This document shows positions 6,506-11,396 of a stretch of 25,548 nucleotides of DNA, one piece after another (position 1 is the stretch's first letter; every line of letters starts with the position of its first letter). A program made the translations under genes and the position numbers. The stretch covers positions 1 through 25,548 of IMG/VR virus record IMGVR_UViG_3300040856_002599. One strand, given 5' to 3'. Source of the stretch: a virus. Below the pieces are notes generated by a model. The model did not search any database, had not been told where the DNA came from, and worked only from the letters and a program-made list of their open reading frames with translations.

Positions 6506-6915
6506 GCGAAGAAAAATTTAAAGATATAAAAGTAGGTGATTATGTTCTATTAAGAAAAGGATTAAGGTTGAAAGGCGTTTTCGGGCCAATAAACTCTTAC
6601 TATGTAAAATGTAAAGTAGAGAAAGTAACAAGCAAACAATTTGTAGTTGAAGGCGATAGGTACAGAAAAGATACAGGGAAGTTAGTTGGAGATTCTTTCT
6701 ATGCTTACAAAGAAGGTGAAAAATATATAGGCACAATAATTAAAGACGAGACAGATAAATACAACCATGATAAAGAAATAAGGCATCTCATCAGTAATCT
6801 TAAATATTATGCAAGGAAGATTATTGACTTGAACCCAATTCATTTTTTAAACGAGCCAATAGACGATCTTGAGCACATATTACATAAACTTAAAGAGTTA
6901 AAAGTGGATTGGTAA
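6502..6915 (+). CDS. 137-residue protein with SH3-like N-terminal half, unknown function
   Basis: The start in the ATGA overlap (MSEEKFKDIK) is preferred over the upstream GGGAGACAGTAAG codon region, which supplies the ribosome binding site. The N-terminal part, with KVGDYVLLRKG and alternating beta strands to about residue 75, resembles a small beta barrel. The C-terminal part is helical (about residues 90-135, rich in Lys, Leu, Ile and His). No catalytic motif is seen. It sits between the zinc-ribbon-like gene and a YopX-like gene. Function unknown. Confidence 0.6.
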   Translation: MSEEKFKDIKVGDYVLLRKGLRLKGVFGPINSYYVKCKVEKVTSKQFVVEGDRYRKDTGKLVGDSFYAYKEGEKYIGTIIKDETDKYNHDKEIRHLISNLKYYARKIIDLNPIHFLNEPIDDLEHILHKLKELKVDW

Positions 6916-6917
6916 GA

Positions 6918-7394
6918 ATGATGAAAGGAATATTTAAAGGATTTTATGATGGCGATAATTATCAACCGGCAATGTGGGTAACTGGTTATTATTTAAAAGA
7001 TAGACATGGAGAGTATATAAAAACCAAAGATACATTATATAAAGTCAACGGTGATTCTGTTTCTATGCACTGGCTTGATGGAGTGTTTGAAGGTGATGTT
7101 TTTGTTGTAGACGAGTATCCATTTTATTCCGATGGAGAACTTAATTATGTTGGCGTAATAGAGTATGTACCTGATGATGGGTATGCTGGCTGGTATTACG
7201 GAATGCAAGCAGTCTCTGATAGGGTAAACGGTTGTGCGTTCGGAAGTGGCTGTGATGCTCTTGAAGGAAGTGGCTGTGATGCTCTTGAAGGGAGAGTCAT
7301 CAAAGTAATCGGGAGTATATTTGACGATCGGACGCACCTAAATAATAAGTCAGAATCTATTTGGCTGGATAGGATAGCGAGTAGGCAAAAGTAA
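6918..7394 (+). CDS. YopX-like small protein with an internal 8-residue tandem duplication
   Basis: This protein of about 158 residues has LDGVFEGDVFVVDE, matching the GxxxxEGDIV core of the YopX family, and ends with VIKVIGSIFDD, matching the family's VIGNIYEN end. YopX-like proteins are common small phage accessory proteins of unknown function. Between these parts the 8-residue unit GSGCDALE occurs twice in tandem. Start choice: ATG at 6918 directly before a second ATG, 2 bp after the upstream stop; the ribosome binding site is weak. A second YopX-like gene follows at 7874. Confidence 0.6.
   Translation: MMKGIFKGFYDGDNYQPAMWVTGYYLKDRHGEYIKTKDTLYKVNGDSVSMHWLDGVFEGDVFVVDEYPFYSDGELNYVGVIEYVPDDGYAGWYYGMQAVSDRVNGCAFGSGCDALEGSGCDALEGRVIKVIGSIFDDRTHLNNKSESIWLDRIASRQK
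7242..7289 (+). repeat. Tandem duplication of a 24-bp unit inside the YopX-like gene
   Basis: The 24-bp unit starting GGAAGTGGCTGTGATGCTC occurs twice back to back (7242-7265 and 7266-7289) without a mismatch, keeping the frame. Perfect identity, including at silent positions, points to a recent duplication. Confidence 0.85.
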
Positions 7395-7415
7395 AGAAAC
7401 AAGGAGTAAAAAATC

Positions 7416-7598
7416 ATGAGATACGTTTGCACAGAAGATGATGACGACGTCTTAACGCTATTTTTTCATCACAATAAAACTGTTTTACAAATAACAGATG
7501 AATTGTATGACGAAACAATGGATGTATTTTTAAGTAAAGACGACGTTCAGCGTTTAATTAATGATCTTAAAACGTGTTTGGAAAATATGGAGGATTGA
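7416..7598 (+). CDS. 60-residue acidic protein, unknown function
   Basis: AAGGAG lies 9-10 nt before the ATG. The product is strongly acidic (EDDDDV near residue 7, further Asp/Glu in the second half) with a beta-like first half and a helical second half (DDVQRLINDLKTCLENM). It has no membrane helix or known motif. Acidic small proteins in phage operons can act as nucleic-acid mimics, but nothing here proves that. It is followed 2 bp later by the next gene. Confidence 0.55.
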   Translation: MRYVCTEDDDDVLTLFFHHNKTVLQITDELYDETMDVFLSKDDVQRLINDLKTCLENMED

Positions 7599-7600
7599 AA

Positions 7601-7825
7601 ATGGGAATAGAGACTAAAACGACATACGTGTGTGATAGATGCTATACAGAATCGAGCAAAAGGGATTTTAGGAAAGGAGATCAAATGGGAGTCGGTTCAC
7701 TTGGATTAAAAGGTCAAAGAGGGAGCCGGGAAGGAGGGGGAAACTTTGATATAGATATGCTTCTTTGTTTTGAATGTTGTGATGAAGTTATTCAATTTTT
7801 AAGATCATGTAAAAAGAGAGGCTGA
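7601..7825 (+). CDS. 74-residue zinc-ribbon-like protein
   Basis: I use the ATG at 7601 (MGIETKTTYVC), which has GGAGGA about 7 nt upstream, rather than the TTG upstream that overlaps the previous gene. CDRC near residue 11 and CFEC plus a further Cys near residue 55 form two knuckles that could bind one zinc ion. The Gly/Arg-rich middle (GQRGSREGGG) is probably a flexible loop. Function unknown. Confidence 0.6.
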   Translation: MGIETKTTYVCDRCYTESSKRDFRKGDQMGVGSLGLKGQRGSREGGGNFDIDMLLCFECCDEVIQFLRSCKKRG

Positions 7826-7826
7826 A

Positions 7827-7877
7827 ATGGGAATTACTATGTCGGTTTTCAGAGTGTTTATTAAGGAATCTTTATGA
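7827..7877 (+). CDS. Possible 16-codon micro-ORF before the YopX-like gene
   Basis: MGITMSVFRVFIKESL is encoded after AGAGAGG, 1 bp after the previous gene's stop, and its TGA overlaps the YopX-like gene's ATG (ATGA). It could be a coupling leader that supplies translation to the next gene, which otherwise has only a weak ribosome binding site. It may also be chance. Confidence 0.35.
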   Translation: MGITMSVFRVFIKESL

Positions 7878-8224
7878 GACATATAAAAGTAAGAGCATGG
7901 TGCCCAGTATTTAAAGAAATGTTTATTCCACCAAGTGTAGAAATGACGCCTATCGGATTAGAAAACTATTATATTAATTCAATCCAAGGTACGTCTATAA
8001 AGCGTATTCTCATGCTCGGTTCAGGAGTAAAAGACATTAATGGAGTAGAAGTATTTGAAGGTGATATCGTTGAATGGGTCGATAGTGATGGAGATAAGCG
8101 TAGAGATACCGTTACCTGGAAGAAAGGCGGTTTAGTAATGTGTAATGATTTATATACGGTTGGAAGTTATCAAGGTAAAGAATTGAAAGTTGTGGGGAAT
8201 AAGTATGAAATGGATAATGGCTGA
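7874..8224 (+). CDS. YopX family protein
   Basis: The 116-residue product has all three landmarks of the YopX family: an N-terminal RHIKVRAWCPVFKEM (family pattern KFRAWDxxxKxM), the central GVKDINGVEVFEGDIVEW (GLKDxNGxxIYEGDIV), and the C-terminal VVGNKYE (VIGNIYE). The length is normal for the family. YopX proteins are widespread in phages and form oligomers, but their role is unknown. The ATG overlaps the upstream micro-ORF stop. Confidence 0.85.
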   Translation: MRHIKVRAWCPVFKEMFIPPSVEMTPIGLENYYINSIQGTSIKRILMLGSGVKDINGVEVFEGDIVEWVDSDGDKRRDTVTWKKGGLVMCNDLYTVGSYQGKELKVVGNKYEMDNG

Positions 8225-8573
8225 TGATTTTAAAGTCAAAATAAAACTAGGAGCTGGCTTTTTAAATAATGAAAACCCGCCGTACAGACCAGTGGAGATA
8301 GAGCTAGAGCAAAACGGCTGCTCAGTAAAGAAGCTAAAGAAAAGATTGATGAATTGCATAGGAGCTAATAGGGGTATGAAAGAATTAATTAAAGCATTAG
8401 AAATATTTGACAAATATGGAGCAGAAGGAACGATTTGTCATCACGACGTTCTCTATGTTCCAATAACGCAAGATGAAATGATCAGCGATGACATTGATAG
8501 GCTTAATGAGCTTGGGTTTATTTATAACAGCGATGATTGCTTCTGGCTGTCTCATAAATGGGGGAGCATGTAG
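8205..8573 (+). CDS. 122-residue hypothetical protein
   Basis: The ATG at 8205 (MKWIMADDF) has GGGGA 6 nt upstream and overlaps the end of the YopX gene by 20 bp. A later in-frame ATG at 8217 is possible but lacks a ribosome binding site. The protein has a beta-rich start (DFKVKIKLGAG), a basic stretch (KKLKKRLMNCI), a helix and a His/Asp-rich centre (GTICHHDVLYVPI). No family is recognised and there is no membrane segment. A 17-bp direct repeat begins 4 bp after its stop. Confidence 0.55.
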   Translation: MKWIMADDFKVKIKLGAGFLNNENPPYRPVEIELEQNGCSVKKLKKRLMNCIGANRGMKELIKALEIFDKYGAEGTICHHDVLYVPITQDEMISDDIDRLNELGFIYNSDDCFWLSHKWGSM

Positions 8574-8576
8574 TTA

Positions 8577-8593
8577 GATAGTGCAAAAACGGC
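8577..8593 (+). repeat. Direct repeat, left copy (methyltransferase cassette)
   Basis: GATAGTGCAAAAACGGC lies just before the two-gene methyltransferase cassette and recurs with one change at 9786-9802 just after it. A 13-bp core copy, GTGCAAAAACGGC, is also found at 8872-8884, inside the end of the gene before the methyltransferase. Confidence 0.7.
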
Positions 8594-8608
8594 ATAAGGA
8601 TGAGAAAA

Positions 8609-8908
8609 ATGATAGACGAAAATGATTTGGATGAGTTTATGCAGAGCCAAGCAATCACGCAAAGAGACAAATTAATAGCAGAGCAACAAATAAAAATTAT
8701 GGAGCTTAATGAAGAGCTGGAAAGGTTTAAAGAGGGTGCTAGGAAAACTCACATGATTATTTATGGAATTGGAGGGCCATTGAATGATAACAAGTTGGAA
8801 TACACGACAAGACAGATGGTAAATTTTAGTAAGATAATACGTAACTTCGAAAACTGTAACTATTTAAGTTGGTGCAAAAACGGCACATACTGGAGCGGTT
8901 ATGAGTAA
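8609..8908 (+). CDS. 99-residue coiled-coil hypothetical protein
   Basis: I start at the second ATG (MIDENDLDEFM) because AAGGATGAG lies at ribosome-binding distance; the ATG at 8600 touches that site directly. Residues 15-45 (AITQRDKLIAEQQIKIM and on) form a charged coiled coil. The rest is mixed, ending SWCKNGTYWSGYE. It overlaps the methyltransferase ATG by 8 bp, so the two are coupled. Function unknown. Confidence 0.55.
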   Translation: MIDENDLDEFMQSQAITQRDKLIAEQQIKIMELNEELERFKEGARKTHMIIYGIGGPLNDNKLEYTTRQMVNFSKIIRNFENCNYLSWCKNGTYWSGYE

Positions 8909-9773
8909 TAAAGCGAAAGTTCTTGATTTGTTTAGCGGGATTGGCGGTTTCAGTTTGGGGTTAGAATCAACCGGGCACTATAAAACATCAGCATTTTGTG
9001 AAATTGATCCGTTTTGTCAGAAAGTACTTAAAAAACATTGGCCAAACGTGCCAGTTTATTCAGATATAAAGGAGATATTAAATTGTGAGCTCGGAAAAAT
9101 CGATGTTATCACAGGCGGCTACCCTTGCCAACCATTCAGTAATGCCGGGAAGCGTAAAGGCGCGGAGGATGACCGCCACCTCTGGCCGATCATGTTTGAA
9201 ATTATTAAACAGCAAAGACCCAGCATTATCATTGCTGAAAATGTTACTGGTCACGTCACAATGGGGCTCGACAAAGTGCTTGCTGACTTGGAAAGTGAAG
9301 GCTACACCGCAGCGCCGGTTGTTATTCCAGCTTGCGCCGTCGATGCCCAACATAGAAGAGACAGAGTGTGGATTATTGCCCACGCCAAGAGCGAAAGAGT
9401 CCGGGCCCATGCCTCCACTCAGGCACCCGCCAAAAAAGAACGCACGAAACTACTCAAAAAAAACGGGGAAGCATTGTCAGATGACTATCACAAGGTATGC
9501 GCAACTCTGGCCGACTCCAACAGCGAGAGAATACAAGGGAGCAAGGAAGCCGGAAACATTAAAAGCGAAAGGGCGCAATCCGAGAAACACGCTTTGCGAT
9601 GCAGTTGCACACGAGACTGGCAGCCGTGGCCAACTGAACCCGGAGTGGATAGAGTGGCTGATGGGATACCCGACAGGGTGGACAGAATTAGAAGTCTAGG
9701 CAATTCCGTTGTGCCTCAATTGGTGGCTAAAATAGGTAATGCGATTTATTCTGAGTATTTAAGCGATGGTTAA
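8901..9773 (+). CDS. DNA (cytosine-5) methyltransferase
   Basis: A complete 290-residue C5-MTase. Motif I is DLFSGIGGF (residues 9-17, AdoMet site), motif IV is GGYPCQPFS with nucleophile C76, motif VI is ENV (113-115), motif VIII is QHRRDRVW (150-157), and motif X is GNSVVPQ (268-274). The variable target-recognition region (about 165-240) is short, so the specificity cannot be read. It methylates cytosine C5 in double-stranded DNA and probably protects phage DNA from host restriction; no cognate nuclease is seen nearby. GGAG precedes the ATG, which overlaps the upstream gene. The half after about residue 125 shares its DNA with a second family-like reading frame (see 9085-9699). Confidence 0.93.
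   Translation: MSNKAKVLDLFSGIGGFSLGLESTGHYKTSAFCEIDPFCQKVLKKHWPNVPVYSDIKEILNCELGKIDVITGGYPCQPFSNAGKRKGAEDDRHLWPIMFEIIKQQRPSIIIAENVTGHVTMGLDKVLADLESEGYTAAPVVIPACAVDAQHRRDRVWIIAHAKSERVRAHASTQAPAKKERTKLLKKNGEALSDDYHKVCATLADSNSERIQGSKEAGNIKSERAQSEKHALRCSCTRDWQPWPTEPGVDRVADGIPDRVDRIRSLGNSVVPQLVAKIGNAIYSEYLSDG
9085..9699 (+). CDS. Second reading frame within the methyltransferase gene, resembling a phage methyltransferase-associated protein
   Basis: In the +1 frame a 204-codon frame runs from a GTG without a clear ribosome binding site. From about residue 64 (nt 9274 on) it is not random-looking: LLTWKVKATPQRRLLFQLAP, GLLPTPRA, LWPTPTAREYKGARKPETL, GQLNPEWIEWLMGYPTGWTE. I recognise this run of WPTPTA and LNPEWVEWLMGxPxGWT as a motif set of phage proteins often annotated as methyltransferase parts. 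The zero frame over the same bases also reads as family-typical, with motif VIII and the motif X region. It is therefore either a true overlapping gene or the overprinted remnant of one. Recognition is from memory, not a search. Confidence 0.5.
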   Translation: MSSEKSMLSQAATLANHSVMPGSVKARRMTATSGRSCLKLLNSKDPALSLLKMLLVTSQWGSTKCLLTWKVKATPQRRLLFQLAPSMPNIEETECGLLPTPRAKESGPMPPLRHPPKKNARNYSKKTGKHCQMTITRYAQLWPTPTAREYKGARKPETLKAKGRNPRNTLCDAVAHETGSRGQLNPEWIEWLMGYPTGWTELEV

Positions 9774-9785
9774 ATAATTTTAGAG

Positions 9786-9802
9786 GATAGTACAAAAACG
9801 GC
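9786..9802 (+). repeat. Direct repeat, right copy (methyltransferase cassette)
   Basis: GATAGTACAAAAACGGC differs from the left copy (8577-8593) at one base. It lies 12 bp after the methyltransferase stop and just before the terminator. Confidence 0.7.
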
Positions 9803-9810
9803 TAAAACTG

Positions 9811-9835
9811 AGGCTCAAGAAATTGGGCCTTTTTT
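9811..9835 (+). terminator. Rho-independent terminator of the accessory operon
   Basis: AGGCTCAA, a GAAA loop and TTGGGCCT form an 8-bp stem with one G-T pair, followed by T6. It lies 38 bp after the methyltransferase stop. Confidence 0.85.
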
Positions 9836-9859
9836 GTGCAACAAAGAAAAGTTAAAAAT

Positions 9860-9903
9860 ATGTCACATATATGCTTGACGTTGATCTATGTTACATATAT
9901 ATT
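9860..9903 (+). promoter_or_regulatory. Promoter with two operator-like palindromes
   Basis: TTGACG (9875-9880), a 17-bp spacer and TATATT (9898-9903) form a good sigma70-type promoter. Two perfect palindromes of form ATGTnACAT lie at 9860-9868 and 9888-9896, one upstream of the -35 and one inside the spacer. Both are followed by ATAT, so an 11-bp element repeats with a 28-bp offset. This is the expected layout for repression by a dimeric regulator. Confidence 0.6.
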
Positions 9904-9942
9904 TAAATCATACCAACGACACACATAAACGAGGAAACGACA

Positions 9943-10113
9943 ATGACTAAGCAAGAAGAAAGAAACTTGAACAAAGCAATTATTGAAAAAATGGCTAAAG
10001 AAGTAGGGGCAAGGCCAATTCAAATCATAAACATGATCGACAGAAACGAAGAAATGAAAGAGTTCTACACAAACTTGAAAAATAAATGTATTGAAAAAAT
10101 GAAAACTGCTTAA
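9943..10113 (+). CDS. 56-residue basic helical protein
   Basis: The ATG follows GAGGA by 9 nt and lies about 40 bp downstream of the operator-bearing promoter. The product (MTKQEERNLNKAIIEKMAKE at the start) is Lys/Glu/Asn-rich and almost entirely helical, with KEVGARPIQIINMIDRNEEM as a possible helix-turn-helix. No family is recognised. A small DNA-binding or adaptor role is conceivable; it is the first gene after the terminator. Confidence 0.55.
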   Translation: MTKQEERNLNKAIIEKMAKEVGARPIQIINMIDRNEEMKEFYTNLKNKCIEKMKTA

Positions 10114-10175
10114 AAATCATCACCTATCTAAGTGTTGAAACTGGCTAAACCTAAATTATTAAGAGAGGTGATCTA

Positions 10176-10370
10176 ATGGCAACAGAAGCACAAACCAAAG
10201 CTGTAAAAGCCTATGAAGCCAAAAAAAGACAGGAGGGCATGGTTCGATTTCACGGTTACATACGTGAAGAAGACAAGCCAATTTTCATTGAGCTTGCTAA
10301 AAAGAGCCGTAACAGATTGCTGGGAACTATTAATTTTGAACATGGGGAAAAAGACGATGAACGCAATTGA
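10176..10370 (+). CDS. 64-residue basic protein, possibly ribbon-helix-helix-like
   Basis: The ATG lies 6 nt after GAGAGGTG. The product is Lys/Glu/Ala-rich in the first 20 residues, then MVRFHGYIREEDKPIFIELA, which looks like a beta strand followed by a helix as in small Arc/MetJ-type proteins, then a basic turn. The evidence for DNA binding is weak. The next gene starts 14 bp before its stop. Confidence 0.5.
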   Translation: MATEAQTKAVKAYEAKKRQEGMVRFHGYIREEDKPIFIELAKKSRNRLLGTINFEHGEKDDERN

Positions 10371-10524
10371 AAACTACATAAACGTAAACAGCAAAAAGAA
10401 GGTCACAGGAGCCTTGCTAGATTTCTTTTTTGGGCCGTTAGGGTTGTTATACACAAACTGGATAGCGGCAGTGTTGTTAACCGTGATGGCTTTTGGATTG
10501 GCTATCACCATTCCAGGTAGTTAA
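10357..10524 (+). CDS. Membrane protein truncated by an in-frame TAA
   Basis: From the ATG at 10357 (GGGGA about 11 nt upstream), 55 codons encode a basic N-terminus (NVNSKKKVTG), then ALLDFFFGPLGLLYTNW and a membrane helix AAVLLTVMAFGLAITIPG. A TAA follows, but the same frame continues for 34 codons with hydrophobic, basic-tailed coding-like sequence (see 10525-10629). Small phage or host membrane proteins of this type usually run FFFGPLGxxY, helix, WPI, helix, then a basic tail, so the stop seems to cut the gene in two. Confidence 0.5.
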   Translation: MNAIENYINVNSKKKVTGALLDFFFGPLGLLYTNWIAAVLLTVMAFGLAITIPGS

Positions 10525-10629
10525 ATATTGGTATGGCCTATTGGATTTATTTATAGCTTTTTTGCTGTCGATAAATTCAACAATAAATTAAAGGCTAAAG
10601 CAGATTTGATTTTTGAAGGGAGTGTTTAA
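10525..10629 (+). pseudogene. In-frame continuation of the truncated membrane protein
   Basis: After the TAA at 10522-10524 the frame reads ILVWPIGFIYSFFAVDKFNN and a Lys-rich tail to the next TAA, that is, a second membrane helix and a basic end. The only near start is a TTG at 10528 with no ribosome binding site. It looks like the 3' half of the preceding gene. The ribosome binding site of the next gene lies in its last codons. Confidence 0.45.
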
Positions 10630-10630
10630 G

Positions 10631-11140
10631 ATGAATTACAAAATTAAAGTACACAGCAAGGCAGAGTCTAGGCTAGTTCAGGAGCACGCTTTTAAGTTGG
10701 GGTGTGCTTGGCAGTCAGGATCGGTGAAGGTTCAACTCACAGACTTACCGTTCTTATTCATTGAAGGCATGATGACGTTGTGTGCAGGTGAGCATTTCGA
10801 TTTCGGCTCAGACAAAAACACAGAGATATCAGTAGACGATTTTTTGGAGCTGGAGAGCTTGGAAGGGAAGATTGAAAACAGTAGAGGTCAGTGGGTGGCT
10901 GCTGTACCTGGCGCATACAAAGATGAATTGGTTTTGGAATCTGAAGTTAGAGATGCTAGAAGATTCGACACTGAAGAGCAAGCACAACGAGCACGCATAG
11001 ACATAAAAAAAGTATTAAACGTGCATCAAGTAGCCAATGCGATTGGATTAGATATAACTTTAGCTTATAAGTCTATCGAAGGTGAGAACGATAAAAATAT
11101 TGATAGGTTCAAGGCTGAAATGAAAAGGAGAGGGTTCTAA
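10631..11140 (+). CDS. 169-residue hypothetical protein
   Basis: I start at MNYKIKVHSKAESRL, with AAGGGAG about 9 nt upstream. The first part (MNYKIKVHSKAESRLVQEHA, then FKLGCAWQSG) has the pattern of small phage proteins that pair a beta strand with a helix and a LGCxW motif. The middle has SVDDFLELE, and the end (about 115-169) is helical and basic (EEQAQRARIDIKKVL). No catalytic motif is seen and the function is unknown. It is the last gene of this rightward run. Confidence 0.6.
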   Translation: MNYKIKVHSKAESRLVQEHAFKLGCAWQSGSVKVQLTDLPFLFIEGMMTLCAGEHFDFGSDKNTEISVDDFLELESLEGKIENSRGQWVAAVPGAYKDELVLESEVRDARRFDTEEQAQRARIDIKKVLNVHQVANAIGLDITLAYKSIEGENDKNIDRFKAEMKRRGF

Positions 11141-11144
11141 GCAT

Positions 11145-11169
11145 AAAAAAGCCGGGTTCGGAGCCCGGC
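11145..11169 (-). terminator. Rho-independent terminator for leftward transcription
   Basis: On the minus strand GCCGGG, a 7-nt loop and CCCGGC form a GC-only 6-bp stem followed by T6. On the plus strand the run of A precedes the hairpin and no T tract follows. It therefore ends transcripts of the leftward replication operon, about 230 bp after the helicase gene. Confidence 0.75.
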
Positions 11170-11189
11170 ACAACACACATGAGGAAGCA

Positions 11190-11375
11190 TTGAATGTTAG
11201 GTGTGAGCACAAACAGCTGAAAATTTTCCGGCAAGACTATTTTCAAAAAGCTGTTTGCGCTCTTACGACGGAATCGCAGTCAACAAATAGTTTTTACTAT
11301 AAGTGTAGCGCTTATAGTATCTGTGAACAGCGAGCCCTTATGAAGCGAGCAGGGAAGCTCAAAAAAATAATATAA
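11190..11375 (+). CDS. Possible 61-residue four-cysteine protein
   Basis: A TTG start 4 nt after GAGGA opens a frame with Cys at residues 5, 23, 39 and 45 and a basic end, CEQRALMKRAGKLKKII. The CSAYSICEQRALM segment looks like a small zinc-binding phage protein. Against it are the TTG start, the lack of a promoter I can see, and inverted repeats across the frame, which suggest a regulatory RNA or operator region instead. Confidence 0.35.
   Translation: MNVRCEHKQLKIFRQDYFQKAVCALTTESQSTNSFYYKCSAYSICEQRALMKRAGKLKKII
11205..11262. repeat. 14-bp inverted repeat between converging operons
   Basis: GAGCACAAACAGCT (11205-11218) and AGCTGTTTGCGCTC (11249-11262) are inverted copies with one mismatch and a 30-nt loop. 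The loop includes the palindrome GAAAATTTTC. No T tract follows on either strand, so it is not an ordinary terminator. Confidence 0.55.
11296..11318. repeat. 23-bp palindrome, operator-like
   Basis: ACTATAAG (11296-11303) and CTTATAGT (11311-11318) are perfect inverted arms around 7 bp. The size and spacing suit a dimeric repressor. No promoter that it would control is obvious. Confidence 0.5.
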
Positions 11376-11396
11376 CAAAAGGGTGAAGCGGTCAAG

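Noticed and set aside
7035-7432. Minus-strand open frames opposite the YopX-like gene
   Set aside because: They repeat the tandem duplication in antisense and have no ribosome binding sites.
10119-10172. Anti-Shine-Dalgarno hairpin before the gene at 10176 (ATCACCT with AGGTGAT)
   Set aside because: Only 7 bp across about 40 nt of loop, and the short AGGTGA is a common ribosome binding site, so chance pairing is likely.
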